A stretch of 64,000 nt of DNA from Sipunculus nudus (lineage: Eukaryota > Annelida > Sipuncula > Golfingiida > Sipunculidae). A model generated the notes under the pieces. That model was not told the origin of the DNA and ran no database searches. It saw only the letters and a program-made list of their open reading frames with translations. Each line of letters begins with the position of its first letter. Positions within the stretch are counted from its first letter, which is position 1. Positions 51,835 through 63,837 of the stretch are shown piece after piece. The DNA lies in the NCBI GenBank assembly GCA_026874595.1, contig CM049308.1, forward strand, positions 95,964,624 to 96,028,623, written 5' to 3'. The translations under genes and the position numbers were made by a program.

Positions 51835-52975
51835 ACTGATATCACATCACTCAACGTAACACAGGTCCGCTGTCAGTAACGGTCATCACGGAGTAATGTA
51901 ACCTTTTTCAGTAACGGTCATCGCATCACTCCACGTAACACAGGTCCGATGTCAGTAACGGTCATCACGAAAAAATGTGACATTTTTCAGTAACGGTCAT
52001 CACATCACTCAACGTAAAAAAGGTCCGATATCAGTAATGGTCATCACGAAGTAATGTGACCTTTTTCAGTAACGATCATCACATCAATCCACGTAAAAAA
52101 GTTCCGCAGCCAGTAACGGTCATCACGAAGTGGTTACCTTTGTCAGTAACGGTCATCACATCACTGCACGTAACAAAGTTCCGATGTCGGTAACGGTCAT
52201 CGCATTACTCCACGTAACACAGGTCTGCTTTATGTAAAGGTTATCACATCATTCCGCGTAAAACAGGTCTGTTGTCAGCAACGGTCATCACATTACTTTA
52301 CATAACAAAGCTACGCTGTCAGAAACGGTCATCACACTACTTTAATTAACAAAGGTCCGCTGTCAGTAACGAGCATCACATTACTGTACATAACAAAGCT
52401 ACGCTTTCAGTAACGATCATCACATTACTCTACATAACAAATGTCTGCTGTCAGTAACTGTCATCACATTACTTCACATAACAAAGCTATGCTGTCAGTA
52501 ACGATCATCACATTACTCTACATAACAAAGCTACGCTGTCAGTAACGATCATCACATTACTCTACATAACAAAGGTCTGCTGTCAGTAACGATCATCACA
52601 TTACTCTACATAACAAAGGTCTGCTGTCAGTAACGGTCATCACATTACTGTACATAACAAAGCTACGCTGTCAGTAACGATCATCACATTACTCTACATA
52701 ACAAAGGTCTGCTGTCAGTAACGATCATCACATTACTCTACATAACAAAGGTCTGCTGTCAGTAACGGTCATCACATTACATAACAAAGCTATGCTGTCA
52801 GTAACGGTCATCACATTACATAACAAAGCTATGCTCTCAGTAACGGTCATCACATTAATTTACATAACAAAGGTCTGCTGTCAGTAACGATCATCACATT
52901 ACTTCACATAACAAAGGTCCGCTGTCAGTAACGGTCATCACATTACTTCACATAACAAAGTTCCGCTGTCAGTAA
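51835..52975. repeat. 44-bp minisatellite, about 25 copies
   Basis: Units share GTCAGTAACGGTCATCACAT followed by TTAC-TACATAACAAAG. The 5' third (to about 52230) is diverged and includes longer units, while the part from about 52370 is homogeneous at 44 bp. Many copies contain TAACGG, a MYB-type recognition core. Unit length is not a multiple of three and no long frame crosses it. Confidence 0.93.
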
Positions 52976-54189
52976 CGTATGTTAAATGATACTTTTCACG
53001 GTAATTAATTTAAAAGATGTTGTAATTTTTTATTATTGCTGTTCTTATTTGTAATTAATAAAAATATAACAGAGCATAGACTTTATTTGAGATATAAAAA
53101 ATACAATCAAAGAGTACAGGCTTTCATATTAGTACACACTACCATATCTAATATATCTAATACTTATAAAAGGAATTCGGTTCACGTTTGTTCGCAATGT
53201 TCTCTAAAACCGCGTTGTGTACAATACTGTGCCACATATCATTTTAAAGGTTATTATCCCCGCAGTGACATAGGCAATATGAGAATAAATAATTTTTAAT
53301 GTACATATAATTTTGAGTGATTTTTCCGTTTTTACTGACTTGCACGGAGGTAAGACCGAGCACAGCCGAACTGCCTTCGGCAATGACCGGAATGCGTGCA
53401 TCGTGGTCTTTCTTTTCTGGTCTTACATTTGAACGAGGCTCTCGCCCACGTGCGTGGTCATTAAAAGAGAAAAAAAACATGTTTCTCGCTTTATGAAATG
53501 GAGAGTTCAACCCAGGAGGATTAATGACAAAACCTAATTCAAGTTCCATATTTCAGGAACAGGGGTGGTGTGGGGTGGGGTGGAGTGGTGGCGGGGGTTT
53601 TAGGCCTCAAAATTTGTCTGATACGATGAAAGAAAAAAAGTTTGCGGTGACTGAAAATGGGATACGGACCCTCTGCATGGAGTCCCCTTGGGTCCGCTTC
53701 TGCTACTAACGAGGTATGCATATTTCTTTTTCTTTCTTCAGGAACAGTTTCCTTGCAACGTACATTTAAATCTGTCATGCATTCCTCACATCAACCTAAT
53801 CTTTATACGTCCAACGATAGAATCCAGTCAAATATCACCGAAATCCTGAATGCCTCCGCGTCTCATTCCGGTTTGCAATGTAAACATCATCAAAATAAAT
53901 GTAAAAAATATTTATACATATTATTGAGATAGTTTCCCACTGAAAACCTATAGTTTCTGTTAACTTTTAGAATAAAAAATGAGCCAACATTCCACATCTC
54001 AGTTAATATATCACCCAACCCCCAGTAATAAGCCCGGTATACCGGGTTTATCAGCTGCAAACAGTCACATATCATATTGAAAGGGGAACGCTTTATTTTA
54101 AATTTGAGCACTTCTAAAACTGCCTTAAATATAACCTGAGGCAGAAGCAAAAGATAACTAACTCAAAATCACATGAACGAGAGATGGAG
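52976..54189. other. Unannotated DNA between two minisatellites
   Basis: AT-rich at the ends with a moderately GC-rich centre (53320-53900), including a G-rich GGGGTGG run at 53565-53600. Overlapping frames on both strands have no recognisable domain. Confidence 0.4.
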
Positions 54190-55112
54190 CGGGAGTGACA
54201 TGGACTTCCCCTGATAACGTGTGTATGGATGATTTGCCTTCAGTGACATGGACTTCCCCTGATAACGTGTGTACGGACGATTTGCCTTCAGTGACATGGA
54301 CTTCCCCTGATAACGTGTGTATGGACGATTTGCCTTCAGTGACATGGACTTCCCCTGATAACGTGTGTACGGACGATTTGCCTTCAGTGACATGGACTTC
54401 CCCTGATAACGTGTGTATGGACGATTTGCCTTCAGTGACATGGACTTCCCCTGATAACGTGTGTATGGACGATTTGCCTTCAGTGACATGGACTTCCCCT
54501 GATAACGTGTGTATGGATGATTTGCCTTCAGTGACATGGACTTCCCCTGATAATGTGTGTATGGACGATTTGCCTTCAGTGACATGGACTTCCCCTTATA
54601 ACGTGTGTATGGATGATTTGCCTTCAGTGACATGGACTTCCCCTGATAACGTGTGTATGGATGATTTGCCTTCAGTGACATGGACTTCCCCTGATAACGT
54701 GTGTACAGACGATTTGCCTTCAGTGACATGGACTTCCTCTTATAACGTGTGTATGGACGATTTGCCTTCAGTGACATGGACTTCCCCTGATAACGTGTGT
54801 ACGGACGATTTGCCTTCAGTGACATGGACTTCCCCTGATAACGTGTGTTTGGAGGATTTGCCTTCAGTGACATGGACTTCCCCTGATAACGTGTGTATGT
54901 AGGATTTGCCTTCAGTGACATGGACTTCCCCTGATAACGTGTGTATGGACGATTTGCCTTCAGTGACATGGACTTCCCCTGATAACGTGTGTATGGACGA
55001 TTTGCCTTCAGTGACATGGACTTCCCCTTATAGCGTGTCTATTGATGATTTGCCTTCAGTGACATGGACTTCCCCTTATAACGTGTGTATGGACGATTTG
55101 CCTTCAGTGTAA
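54190..55112. repeat. 48-bp minisatellite, about 19 copies
   Basis: A homogeneous array containing GTGACATGGACTTCCCCTGA and GATTTGCCTTCA. As 48 is divisible by three, frames stay open on both strands: plus with repeat TWTSPDNVCMDDLPSV (interrupted by one TAG at 54900-54902), minus with SLKANRPYTRYQGKSM (282 codons, 54169-55017). No flanking exons, signal peptide or splice logic supports a protein. Confidence 0.95.
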
Positions 55113-55199
55113 ATTATATTGACACCGGAAAGTATACACATGTTGTGTTGATCTTTTCAAACCTTAGAAACAGAATGCCCTTCAATCTAAATGGATTTA

Positions 55200-56020
55200 T
55201 ATGGCCGTGTTAAGGGTACGGTCCGCGGTCCTTTTGTAAACGAAACAAGTGGGTGGGCTATTTTACGGAAAGCACTGAACAAGGTTCACCTAAAATAAAC
55301 CCGGCCTGAAGGACCCGGCACCTGCAAACCCGTGTGAGCAATAGAAAGTCCGGCGGGAGAACTGACGGACAAGTTTACCTCACACACATACACCAGTTAT
55401 TGTATAACGCGGTGTTTATTTTCTATACAGAAGGCCCCGACAAATTAAAATATCCTCTCTGGCAGAGTACACATCGTGACATATGTCACTGTCATCACGT
55501 GAAGGACACATTAGTGACCTGTCATCGGGTCACGCCTTTCTCAGCCTCCTCGGTTTCTTCAATCCTGGAATTTTATTCACTACAAAGTCATTTCGAGGTC
55601 GGGGGTAACAAGTCCGGACTCCTCCCCACCGACAGTCCATGGTCTGCCGAACACAAGAATCCTGTCACATCAGATCTTGTGTTTCACTTTAGATTCCGAG
55701 CTCCGCACTGGCAAAGTAACGGTCATCGACAGGAAATGCTTGGTCAACTGTCCAGTCCGTGTCCAATGTCCATCCCTAATAGACCTGTAAATACCGCAGG
55801 TTAAACACAAACCACAGGGGACTGACGACAAAGTCCACGTGCAGAACACACAGCCGGCGTGCAGAACACACAGCCCGCGTGCAGAACACACGGCCGGCCA
55901 GTGTAAATCAAAAACAAATTAGGAAATATTCGGCTCACACGGAATGACAAGTGCATCTTAAACGTCCGTGTACTCTCCCTCGCGCACGGCCGTCCATGGC
56001 CATGAATCGTGCTTCGTTCT
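55200..56020. promoter_or_regulatory. GC-richer unique segment
   Basis: CpG-containing sequence between repeat blocks. A 156-codon plus-strand frame (55334-55804) has no recognisable domain. A 20-bp unit (GTGCAGAACACACAGCCGGC) is repeated three times at 55839-55898. The AT-rich stretch 56030-56440 holds nothing recognisable. Confidence 0.3.
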
Positions 56021-56449
56021 ATAGAAGACCCGGATATTTATAGGTAATACAAATCTATGAACTGACTTGTCACATTTCATCTCTCACTTATCAACCAATA
56101 AAAAAAACAAGTCTGTTCTCAGGGATTATAATTGTCCGATATGTTTATTTTTTTCCGGTATTTAAGTACTAGTACTTAAAAAATAAATAAATAAGATAAA
56201 TGGATATAAAACTACAGAGCACTGACTGCAATAAGATATCCTATACAAAATATCCTATAAGATAAAAAAATAATAAAAATAAAGCCCCAACACGGACAGG
56301 CGCTCTCTCCCTTGTAGGAACACTGTGTGTTAATACAGCCTTAGTTTTACAAGGCACCTGTGTGTAACGGCGCTCAGCTGAAATTGATTATGAGAATATT
56401 TTCATAAAGACCTAACTTTCTGAATCTTTTCACTATTCAGGTGAGCCGC

Positions 56450-57340
56450 ATGTGGAAGATGGGAGGTTTGGGATGAAAAGTTTAGCTTAAAATGCATCCA
56501 CAATCTTTTTAAAGAAGTGGGTCTTATGGCCTTTATCTTTGACCTCATAACCCCAAAACCAAAAGGGTTCTTACTTTAGTAGTGGGCCATATATTAGTCA
56601 AGTATGATATCCATTTGTTAATCCAAACCTGGACAGATGGCCCCTGTGACCTTGACCTTTGACCTTTCTTCCACAATTGGTAAAAAAATGTGGAAGATGG
56701 CAGGTTTGAGAAGAAAAGTTTGGCTTAAAATGCATCCACAATCTTTTTAAAGAAGTGGGTCTTATGGCCTTTATCTTTGACCTCATAATCCCAAAACCAA
56801 AAGGGTTCTTACTTTAGTAGTGGGCCATATATTAGTCAAGTATGATATCCATTTGTTAATCCAAACCTGGACAGATGGCCCCTGTGACCTTGACCTTTGA
56901 CCTTTCTTCCACAATTGGTAAAAAAACATGGAAGATGGCAGGTTTGAGAAGAAAAGTTTGGCTTTAAATGCATCCACAATTTTTTTTAAAGAAGTGGGTC
57001 CTGTGACCTTGACCTTTGACCTCATGACCCTAAAATCAAAAAGGTTCTTACTTTAGTGGTGGGTCTTATATAAATCAAGTCTGAAACTAATATGTTAATC
57101 CAAACAGGAGTTATCATTCAGATGGCCACTGTGACCTTGACCTTTGACCTTGTGACCCAAGTATAAATCAGGTTCATCTCCTATTTGCAGGTCACCTATA
57201 TGTTTAGATGTAAGGTTTGGGATGACAAGTTTTTCTCAAAATGCACCCACAATCTTTCTAAATAAGTGGGTCGTCTGACCCAAAAATCAACAGAATTCTT
57301 GCTTTTAAGGAGGGCCACATATAATTCAAGTTTTAAATCG
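56450..57340. repeat. 238-bp element in tandem with nuclear-receptor half-site cluster
   Basis: Copies start near 56453, 56691 and 56929 (exact 238-bp spacing), then a more diverged copy from about 57200. Each good copy ends with TGACCTTGACCTTTGACCT (56647-56665, 56885-56903, with further copies at 57004-57022 and 57132-57150). From memory, elements with this TGACCT-rich tail are common in mollusc genomes. That identification has not been checked. Confidence 0.8.
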
Positions 57341-58135
57341 ATGTGTCAAACCAAACTGGAGTTATCATCAGGAAATAAATCTGACGGACATACAGAAAGA
57401 CGAACAGATGGACGGACAGGGTGATTACTGTAAGGCATCCGCTCATTCAAGCGTGACCTTAATAACATGCAAGAGTTCAGGACACTAGATGAAACCACAG
57501 TTAAAAATCTGTTAGTATCAATATAATTTGGCAGTCTCAATATAAAGGAAATTTTCATAAAAATAGAAATAATACAGGTGGCGCCACCAGTCATCAGGAA
57601 CTGATGAAACCAGCCCTAATCAATAAACACACCAGGTTTTTGGACACTAGATGAAACCACCGTTGAGAAACGAAAATGATTGCTGTCAATTGACGGTCTC
57701 AAAAACGGGGAAAAAAATCGTAAAAAATTTAAAAAAAAATGCAGGTGGCGCCACCAGTTTTCGGGAACTGACAACCCTAGTCGTGGTCAATATTCAATGC
57801 AAGATTCAGGGCAATCCATGCATTCATTACTAAGATACTTGAGGTTTTGTATTAAATTTTTTATTATTCTGGGGGGGGGGGGTTCTTACAAGCCCCACAG
57901 CTCTGAGAATATAGGTTACAGTGGCCTAATTTCAGGTTTCCAAGGAGATGTTTTGTTGACCTTCCTCAATTTTCAGTTACATGTTTCTAGGTTCAACAGT
58001 GTCAAAACGTGCCAGTCTTACGTACGGACGGAGACGCACAGATAGACAGGCAGACGGACGACGGACGCTGACTGATCACTATAGCTCATTTGACTTACAG
58101 TCAGCTGAGCTAATAAAAACTGACCATTGATTAGT
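57341..58135. repeat. Dispersed-repeat remnants with duplicated palindromic core
   Basis: Two diverged copies, about 160 bp apart, start with GGACACTAGATGAAACCAC (57480 and 57641) and contain GGTGGCGCCACC, a perfect 12-bp palindrome (57579-57590 and 57744-57755). A poly-G run at 57870-57882 and a GACGGACGACGGACG-type tail with TATAGCTCATTTGAC at 58080 follow. That ending resembles, from memory, mobile-element ends common in molluscs. No transposase frame is present. Confidence 0.6.
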
Positions 58136-58310
58136 ACATGGTTCACCCAACAACATACTTGTTCAGCAAAATACAAGACCGTTTCCAGAACCACCATTAA
58201 AACAGGTCAGAGGTCAAATTTGACCCCAGATCTTGATAGACAGGTGATACCTCGTAAATTGCTGAGCACATTAAAATAACTCCAAGGTGAAAACTCTGAC
58301 TTTAGTATGT

Positions 58311-59586
58311 TGTTGGCGGGCTAGTGTGTGTGCGTGTGGGGGGTTAGGGGGCGCAGGAGGGGGGGGGGGCTAACCTCAGGGGCTTGCATCACACCTGAGC
58401 AAGTCTCACACCTCATGGAATCACATCACACCTGAATGTGATTCATACCTCATGAAATCACACCACTCCTGAATGTGCCTCACACCTCAACAAGCCACGC
58501 CTTACACACCACACCTGAATGTGCCTCACAACTCAACAAGCACACCACACCTGAATGAGCCTCATACATCATGAAACCACACCATACCTGAACAGGTCTC
58601 ACTCCTAATGAAACATGATCATACCTGAATATGCCTCACACATAAACAATCCACGCCACACCTGAATGGACCTCTCACCTCCAAAAGCTTCATCACACCT
58701 GAATGTGCCACACACCTAAACCAGCCACCTCACACCTTAATTTGCCTCACACCTCTAGCAATTACACTAAATCTGAACTTTCCACACACCTCTACATGCC
58801 ACGACTTCACATCACACTTCAATGGGCCTCACTCCACAACAAGCCACATATTTTTCACCACACCTGGATGGGCCACAAAAATCAACAGGCCACACCACAC
58901 CTGAATGGACCTCTCACCTAACCAAGCCACACCACATTGAATAGACCTCTCACCTAACCAAGCCACACCATACGTGAATGGACCTTTCATCTAACCAAGC
59001 CACACCACACCTAAATAGACCCCTCACCTCACCAAGCCACACCATACCTGAATGGACCCCTCACCTCACCAAGCCACACCATACCTGAAAAGACCTCTCA
59101 CCTCACCAAGCCACACCATACCTGAATGGACTTCTCACCTCACCAAGCCACACCATACCTGAATAGACCTCTCATCTCCACAAGTCCCATCTCACCTGAA
59201 TAGACCTCTCACCTCACCAAGCCACACCTCACCTGAATGGTCCTCACACCTCACTAAATCACAACACACATGTATGGGCCTCACACCTCACCAAGCCACA
59301 CCACACCTGAATGGTCCTCACACTTCACTAAATCACAACACACATGTATAGGCCTCACACCTCACCAAGCCACACCACACCTGAATGGTCCTCACACCTC
59401 ACTAAATCACAACACACATGTATAGGCCTCACACCTCACCAAGCCACACCACACCTGAATGGTCCTCACACCTCACTAAATCACAACACACATGTATAGG
59501 CCTCACACCTCACCAAGCCACACCACACCTATCATCTAAAGTCAATACCGCACACAAGGCAGCTGTTCTCCTCCTTTCTCTTTCCT
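58311..59586. repeat. Repeat cassette, copy 1 (about 1.28 kb)
   Basis: It opens with TTAGTATGTTGTTGGCGGGC and a GT/poly-G run, continues through 30-40-bp degenerate units built on CACACCTGAATG and CCTCAC, and ends with AAGGCAGCTGTTCTCCTCCT. Four 74-bp higher-order units lie at about 59239-59530. The plus strand is very poor in G. Frames such as 58703-58921 are artefacts of the repeats. Confidence 0.92.
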
Positions 59587-59589
59587 GGT

Positions 59590-61210
59590 TTTAGTATGTT
59601 GTTGGCGGGCTAGTGTGTGTGCGTGTGGGGGGTTAGTGGGAGCAGGGGGGGGGGGGGGGGGGCTAACCTTAGGGGCTTGCATCACACCTGAGCAAGTCTC
59701 ACACCTCATGGAATCACATCACACCTAAATGTGATTCATACCTCATGAAATCACACCACTCCTGAATGTGCCTCACACCTCAACAAGCCACGCTTTACAC
59801 ACCACACCTGAATGTGCCTCACAACAAGTCACACCACACCTGAATGAGCCACATACATCATGAAACCACACCATACTTGAATAGGTCTCACTCCTAATGA
59901 AACATGATCATACCTGAATATGCCTCACACAAAAACAATCCACGCCACACCTGAATGGACCTCTCACCTCCCAAAGCTTCATCACACCTGAATGTGCCAC
60001 ACACCTAAACCAGCCACCTCACACCTTAATTTGCCTCACACCACTAGAAATTACACTAAATCTGAACTTTCCACACACCTCTACATGCCACACCTTCTCA
60101 TCACACTTCAATGGGCCTCACTCCACAACAAGCCACATATTTTTCACCACACCTGGATGGGCCACAAAAATCAACAGGCCACACCACACCTGAATGGACC
60201 TCTCACCTAACCAAGCCACACCACATTGAATAGACCTCTCACCTAACCAAGCCACACCATACCTGAATGGACCTTTCATCTAACCAAGCCACACCACACC
60301 TGAATAGACCCCTCACCTCACCAAGCCACACCATACCGGAATAGACCTCTCACCTCACCAAGCCACACCATACCTGAATGGACTTCTCACCCCACCAAGC
60401 CACACCATACCTTAATAGACCTCTCACCTCCACAAGTCCCATCTCACCTGAATAGACCTCTCACCTCACCAAGCCACACCTCACCTGAATGGTCCTCACA
60501 CCTCACTAAATCACAACACACATGTATGGGCCTCACACCTCACCAAGCCACACCACACCTGAATGGTCCTCACACCTCACTAAATCACAACACACATGTA
60601 TGGGCCTCACACCTCACCAAGCCACACCTCACCTGAATGGTCCTCACACCTCACTAAATCACAACACACATGTATGGGCCTCTCACCTCACCAAGCCACA
60701 CCACACCTGAATGGTCCTCACACCTCACTAAATCACAACACACATGTATGGGCCTCACACCTCACCAAGCCACACCACACCCGAATTGTCCTCACACCTC
60801 ACTAAATCACAACACACATGTATAAGCCTCAAACCTCACCAAGCCACACCACACCTGAATGGTCCTCACACCTCACTAAATCACAACACACATGTATAGG
60901 CCTCGCACCTCACCAAGCCACACCACACCTGAATGGTCCTCACACCTCACTAAATCACAACACACATTTATGGGCCTCACACCTCACCAAGCCACACCAC
61001 ACCTGAATGGTCCTCACACCTCACTAAATCACAACACACATGTATGGGCCTTGCACCTCACCAAGCCACACCACACCTGAATGGTCCTCACACCTCACTA
61101 AATCACAACACACATTTATGGGCCTCACACCTCACCAAGCCACACCACACCTATCATCTAGTTAAAGTCAATACTGCACATAAGGCAGCTGTTCTCCTCC
61201 TTTCTCTTTC
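59590..61210. repeat. Repeat cassette, copy 2 (about 1.62 kb)
   Basis: A direct duplicate of the preceding cassette, with the same opening, internal order and ending. It is offset by 1,279 bp at the start and 1,289 bp after the poly-G run, which is about 10 bases longer here. It is longer than copy 1 because the 74-bp sub-array has expanded from four to nine copies (60491 to about 61150). Confidence 0.92.
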
Positions 61211-61263
61211 CTTTTTTTTTTAATTTTTAACAGAATAACAAGGTTTTATACTTACATTTATAT

Positions 61264-61269
61264 TTTATT
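61264..61269 (-). terminator. Candidate distal polyadenylation signal
   Basis: AATAAA on the minus strand, followed by a GT-rich stretch (TTGTTATTCTGTT) about 30 nt downstream. A second AATAAA at 61887-61882 could give a shorter transcript. Confidence 0.4.
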
Positions 61270-62980
61270 GGCAAAATTATACACAATACAACAGTGCCTG
61301 ACCCTGTCTAACAAGTAAAGCTGAAAATAAGATTCACGTCAGAAGTGTGGTGGTCACATGAAGTTAGTGGGGTGGTCACATGACGGACATAGGGGATGGT
61401 GTGTTGATCGGTCTACATGGCAGTGTCCTTACATAAAAAACATGAGCCAATAATAAATACCAAACTAGTCTAGAGTTACTGATGTATTCACTGCAAGATG
61501 CTCCCTGTACGCAGCGAATTAACATTAACTTCAACAAACATTCTTTAGCAATTTTTTTTTTTTGGGGGGGGAGGGGAGACAACTATGAATCAGATTAATT
61601 TACAGAAAAAAATGATCTTGGGTTATTTAAGTGTGTTTTCTGTTTTATAATTTCTTGATTAATCATTTAACGTGACACAGCACTAGCTACCAGCAGCACC
61701 ACTGTACACACGTTCAGTTTTTATCACAGTGGAGAACTCTGACAACATGCCAAAACATACATGTGTTTGTGTGTTGGTTGTGTGTACTGGTGGTGTGTGT
61801 TTCAGTGTGTGCTGGTTTGTGTGTGCTGGTTGTATGTTTGCAGGTATGGGGCCGGTTTGGACTGTACAGCAGCTTTTGAGCTTTATTCAGAATGAGATCA
61901 GGATTTTCATGATTAATATAGACATATCAGTATCCAAAGCTCATCTGTTCAGTGATTAAACCAATAGCAAAGGTATCTACAATCAAACAATTAAGTACAT
62001 CTGATAATTGATGGATAATGTAAGTTTGATCGCTTGTGGCTGTTTACACAGTTTTTCAACACAGAAAATGCTAGTCCATTTACACCAAGCTGTTTAGTAC
62101 AACTCAGAAAACAAACACCTAAACCTAGATAACCAAATGATATTTGTTAAAAACAAGAGATGACAATGTGTAATATGGTACTGCATTAAGTACAGGAATG
62201 GTGTACCTCTCACACCTGCTGCCTCCACACAGCCGAGTCTGTATCTACAGCCATAATCCAGACACAACCAACAGTGGATCAGGGGTCTGGATCCTGGAGT
62301 CTGGATCCTGAGAGGGTCTGGAAACTGATCCACATCTGCAACCCTCGCTCCTGGATATGTTATGTACAGAGTAACTGTTATCCCAGGATTCTCTTAATTC
62401 AACATGGAAATTTATAAGGTTTACCCGCTCGGTGAAGGGTAGGTGACTGCAAGGACACAGGAAATACACAGCAACACAGGCTCATCTGTTATTCTGGTTA
62501 CTCTGTATTAAACATTAGTGTCTGGAACATAAAAGCTTCTTGGTGCTCACCATAGCGTTTATGAAATGTTGTACCACTAACATTAAAGAGTGGACAGCTG
62601 GGGAAGAAAGAACAATGATGGTCAATGATTTCTGTATGCTTACACAGTTTTGTGTGGACATGTAATGGTGGGTACAATTAAGTGGTAAATTTGCTGAATA
62701 TAGTATGGAGTTATCTGTGATTTTAATGGTCTGTTCTTGTCAGGCACAGTGAAAAGAAAAATGGTGCTGGTCATACAACCTCCTGAAAATAACTGTACAC
62801 TGTCATATATAAATTACTACAGCAGAGAGGTCACCTGATACTAAAGGTCTGTGCCACTGCTACTGACAGCAATGGATCAGAAATCCATGACTTGTGATCT
62901 TGCAATTAAAGAAATGTCATAAACCTGAAGTTATTGACAGCCATGAATGTGCTGACATGTCGGTGGTTGACCCATCAATG

Positions 62981-63092
62981 TATTGACCTGTGACTGTATT
63001 GACCTGTGACAGTTTTGACCTGTGACTGTACTGACCTGTAACTGTATTGACCTGTGACTGTACTGACCTGTGACAGTATTGACCTGTGAGTA
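62981..63092. repeat. 16-bp minisatellite, seven copies
   Basis: The unit TATTGACCTGTGACTG with point variants, phase-regular over 112 bp. It lies inside the inferred 3' UTR. Confidence 0.93.
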
Positions 63093-63743
63093 CACTGATT
63101 TGCATTAATGAGGTGGGCACATAGCAATTTGATATGACTCAGTTTTACATGATAAAAGTTTGCAACATAATTTTCCTTTGTTATCTTTTGTCTCAACATT
63201 GTCAGATCCTAAGTCACAATCAAAGAAATCAGACAGTATCTCCATAAAAGTGAACAAAATGTATTTTTTACATACTGGAATCTATCAAGCATGTGCATAT
63301 ACACTTATCCTTGTTACCTTGGTTTAATTAATCTGCATCACAAGAGACAATGATGCACTGAGTAATACTTGATTAAATACAAAAAGTTGGAGCTTAATGA
63401 TAAGACAGACATTGTGTGATAAACCTGTTGGTAACAGAAGTCACAGCTGTACTCAAAACTCACGGTGCCACATAATGTATGGTGTTGTATATTTTTTAGT
63501 TGTTATATTGCAATGTGTGAAAACTTTCATACTTAAACTGAACACCCTCATTCTTCATTCTCAGCACTATGTGTTAATTGTTCATATCCCCCAGCTCGTT
63601 TAGCTGGGTATGTGTCTATGAGGTCATCAGGATGACCATGATCAGTTACATCATCTCATCATGTTGGGGAACAATAAGTAAGAAGTTACTTTTGATGAAT
63701 TATATAAAGCAGCATGATGGTAACCATGGCAACAGAATGCTGC

Positions 63744-63837
63744 TCACTGGATGCTGCACTGCTTATCTTCCTTGATGAAGGAACCCTCACTTATCTTCTT
63801 GTTCATCTCCTGCTCAATCTCCTCATCCTGCTCAATC
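63744..63837 (-). CDS. Candidate last coding exon of an unidentified gene with a CaaX-type C-terminus
   Basis: On the minus strand an acceptor (AAATTTTAG ending at 63838) opens a 94-bp exon that stays in frame to TGA at 63746-63744. Its first base completes a codon from the previous exon, and 30 residues follow: an acidic, Glu-rich segment IEQDEEIEQEMNKK, then ISEGSFIKEDKQCSIQ. The terminal Cys-Ser-Ile-Gln fits the CaaX prenylation motif, and Gln at the last position favours farnesylation. The charged, helix-prone segment before it would suit a membrane-tethered cytosolic protein. I cannot name the family. The acceptor and first codons lie inside a 53-bp tandem repeat, so several identical acceptors sit upstream in the transcript. 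Upstream exons are beyond the window. Confidence 0.5.

Larger units (their letters stand above)
61240..63743 (-). other. Probable 3' UTR of the minus-strand gene ending at 63744
   Basis: Sequence after the candidate stop codon at 63746-63744 has a different texture from the rest of the window: no (TA)n tracts, moderate composition and no convincing exons. Minus-strand AATAAA signals occur at 61887-61882 and 61269-61264. The latter lies just before an A-rich stretch at the edge of the minisatellite block. A 2.5-kb 3' UTR is inferred. An unrelated intergenic stretch cannot be excluded. Confidence 0.4.

Noticed and set aside
54169-55017. 282-codon minus-strand periodic frame (SLKANRPYTRYQGKSM units) as a basic repeat protein
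   Set aside because: The opposite strand is equally open and no flanking exon structure exists, so it is best explained by a 48-bp minisatellite.
54190-55112. NF-kappaB-like GGACTTCCC in every 48-bp unit
   Set aside because: It fits only the loosest consensus, and amplification of one unit explains its repetition.
55334-55804. 156-codon plus-strand frame as a gene
   Set aside because: No recognisable domain, no coding-like amino acid pattern, and it lies between repeat blocks.
57341-58135. A full DNA transposon or LINE in the dispersed-repeat block
   Set aside because: No transposase or reverse transcriptase frame and no clear terminal inverted repeats or target-site duplications could be identified.
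58703-61080. Pairs and series of His/Thr/Pro-rich frames starting MCHTPKPATS or MYGPHTSPSH
   Set aside because: They are translations of the duplicated cassette and its 74-bp repeats.
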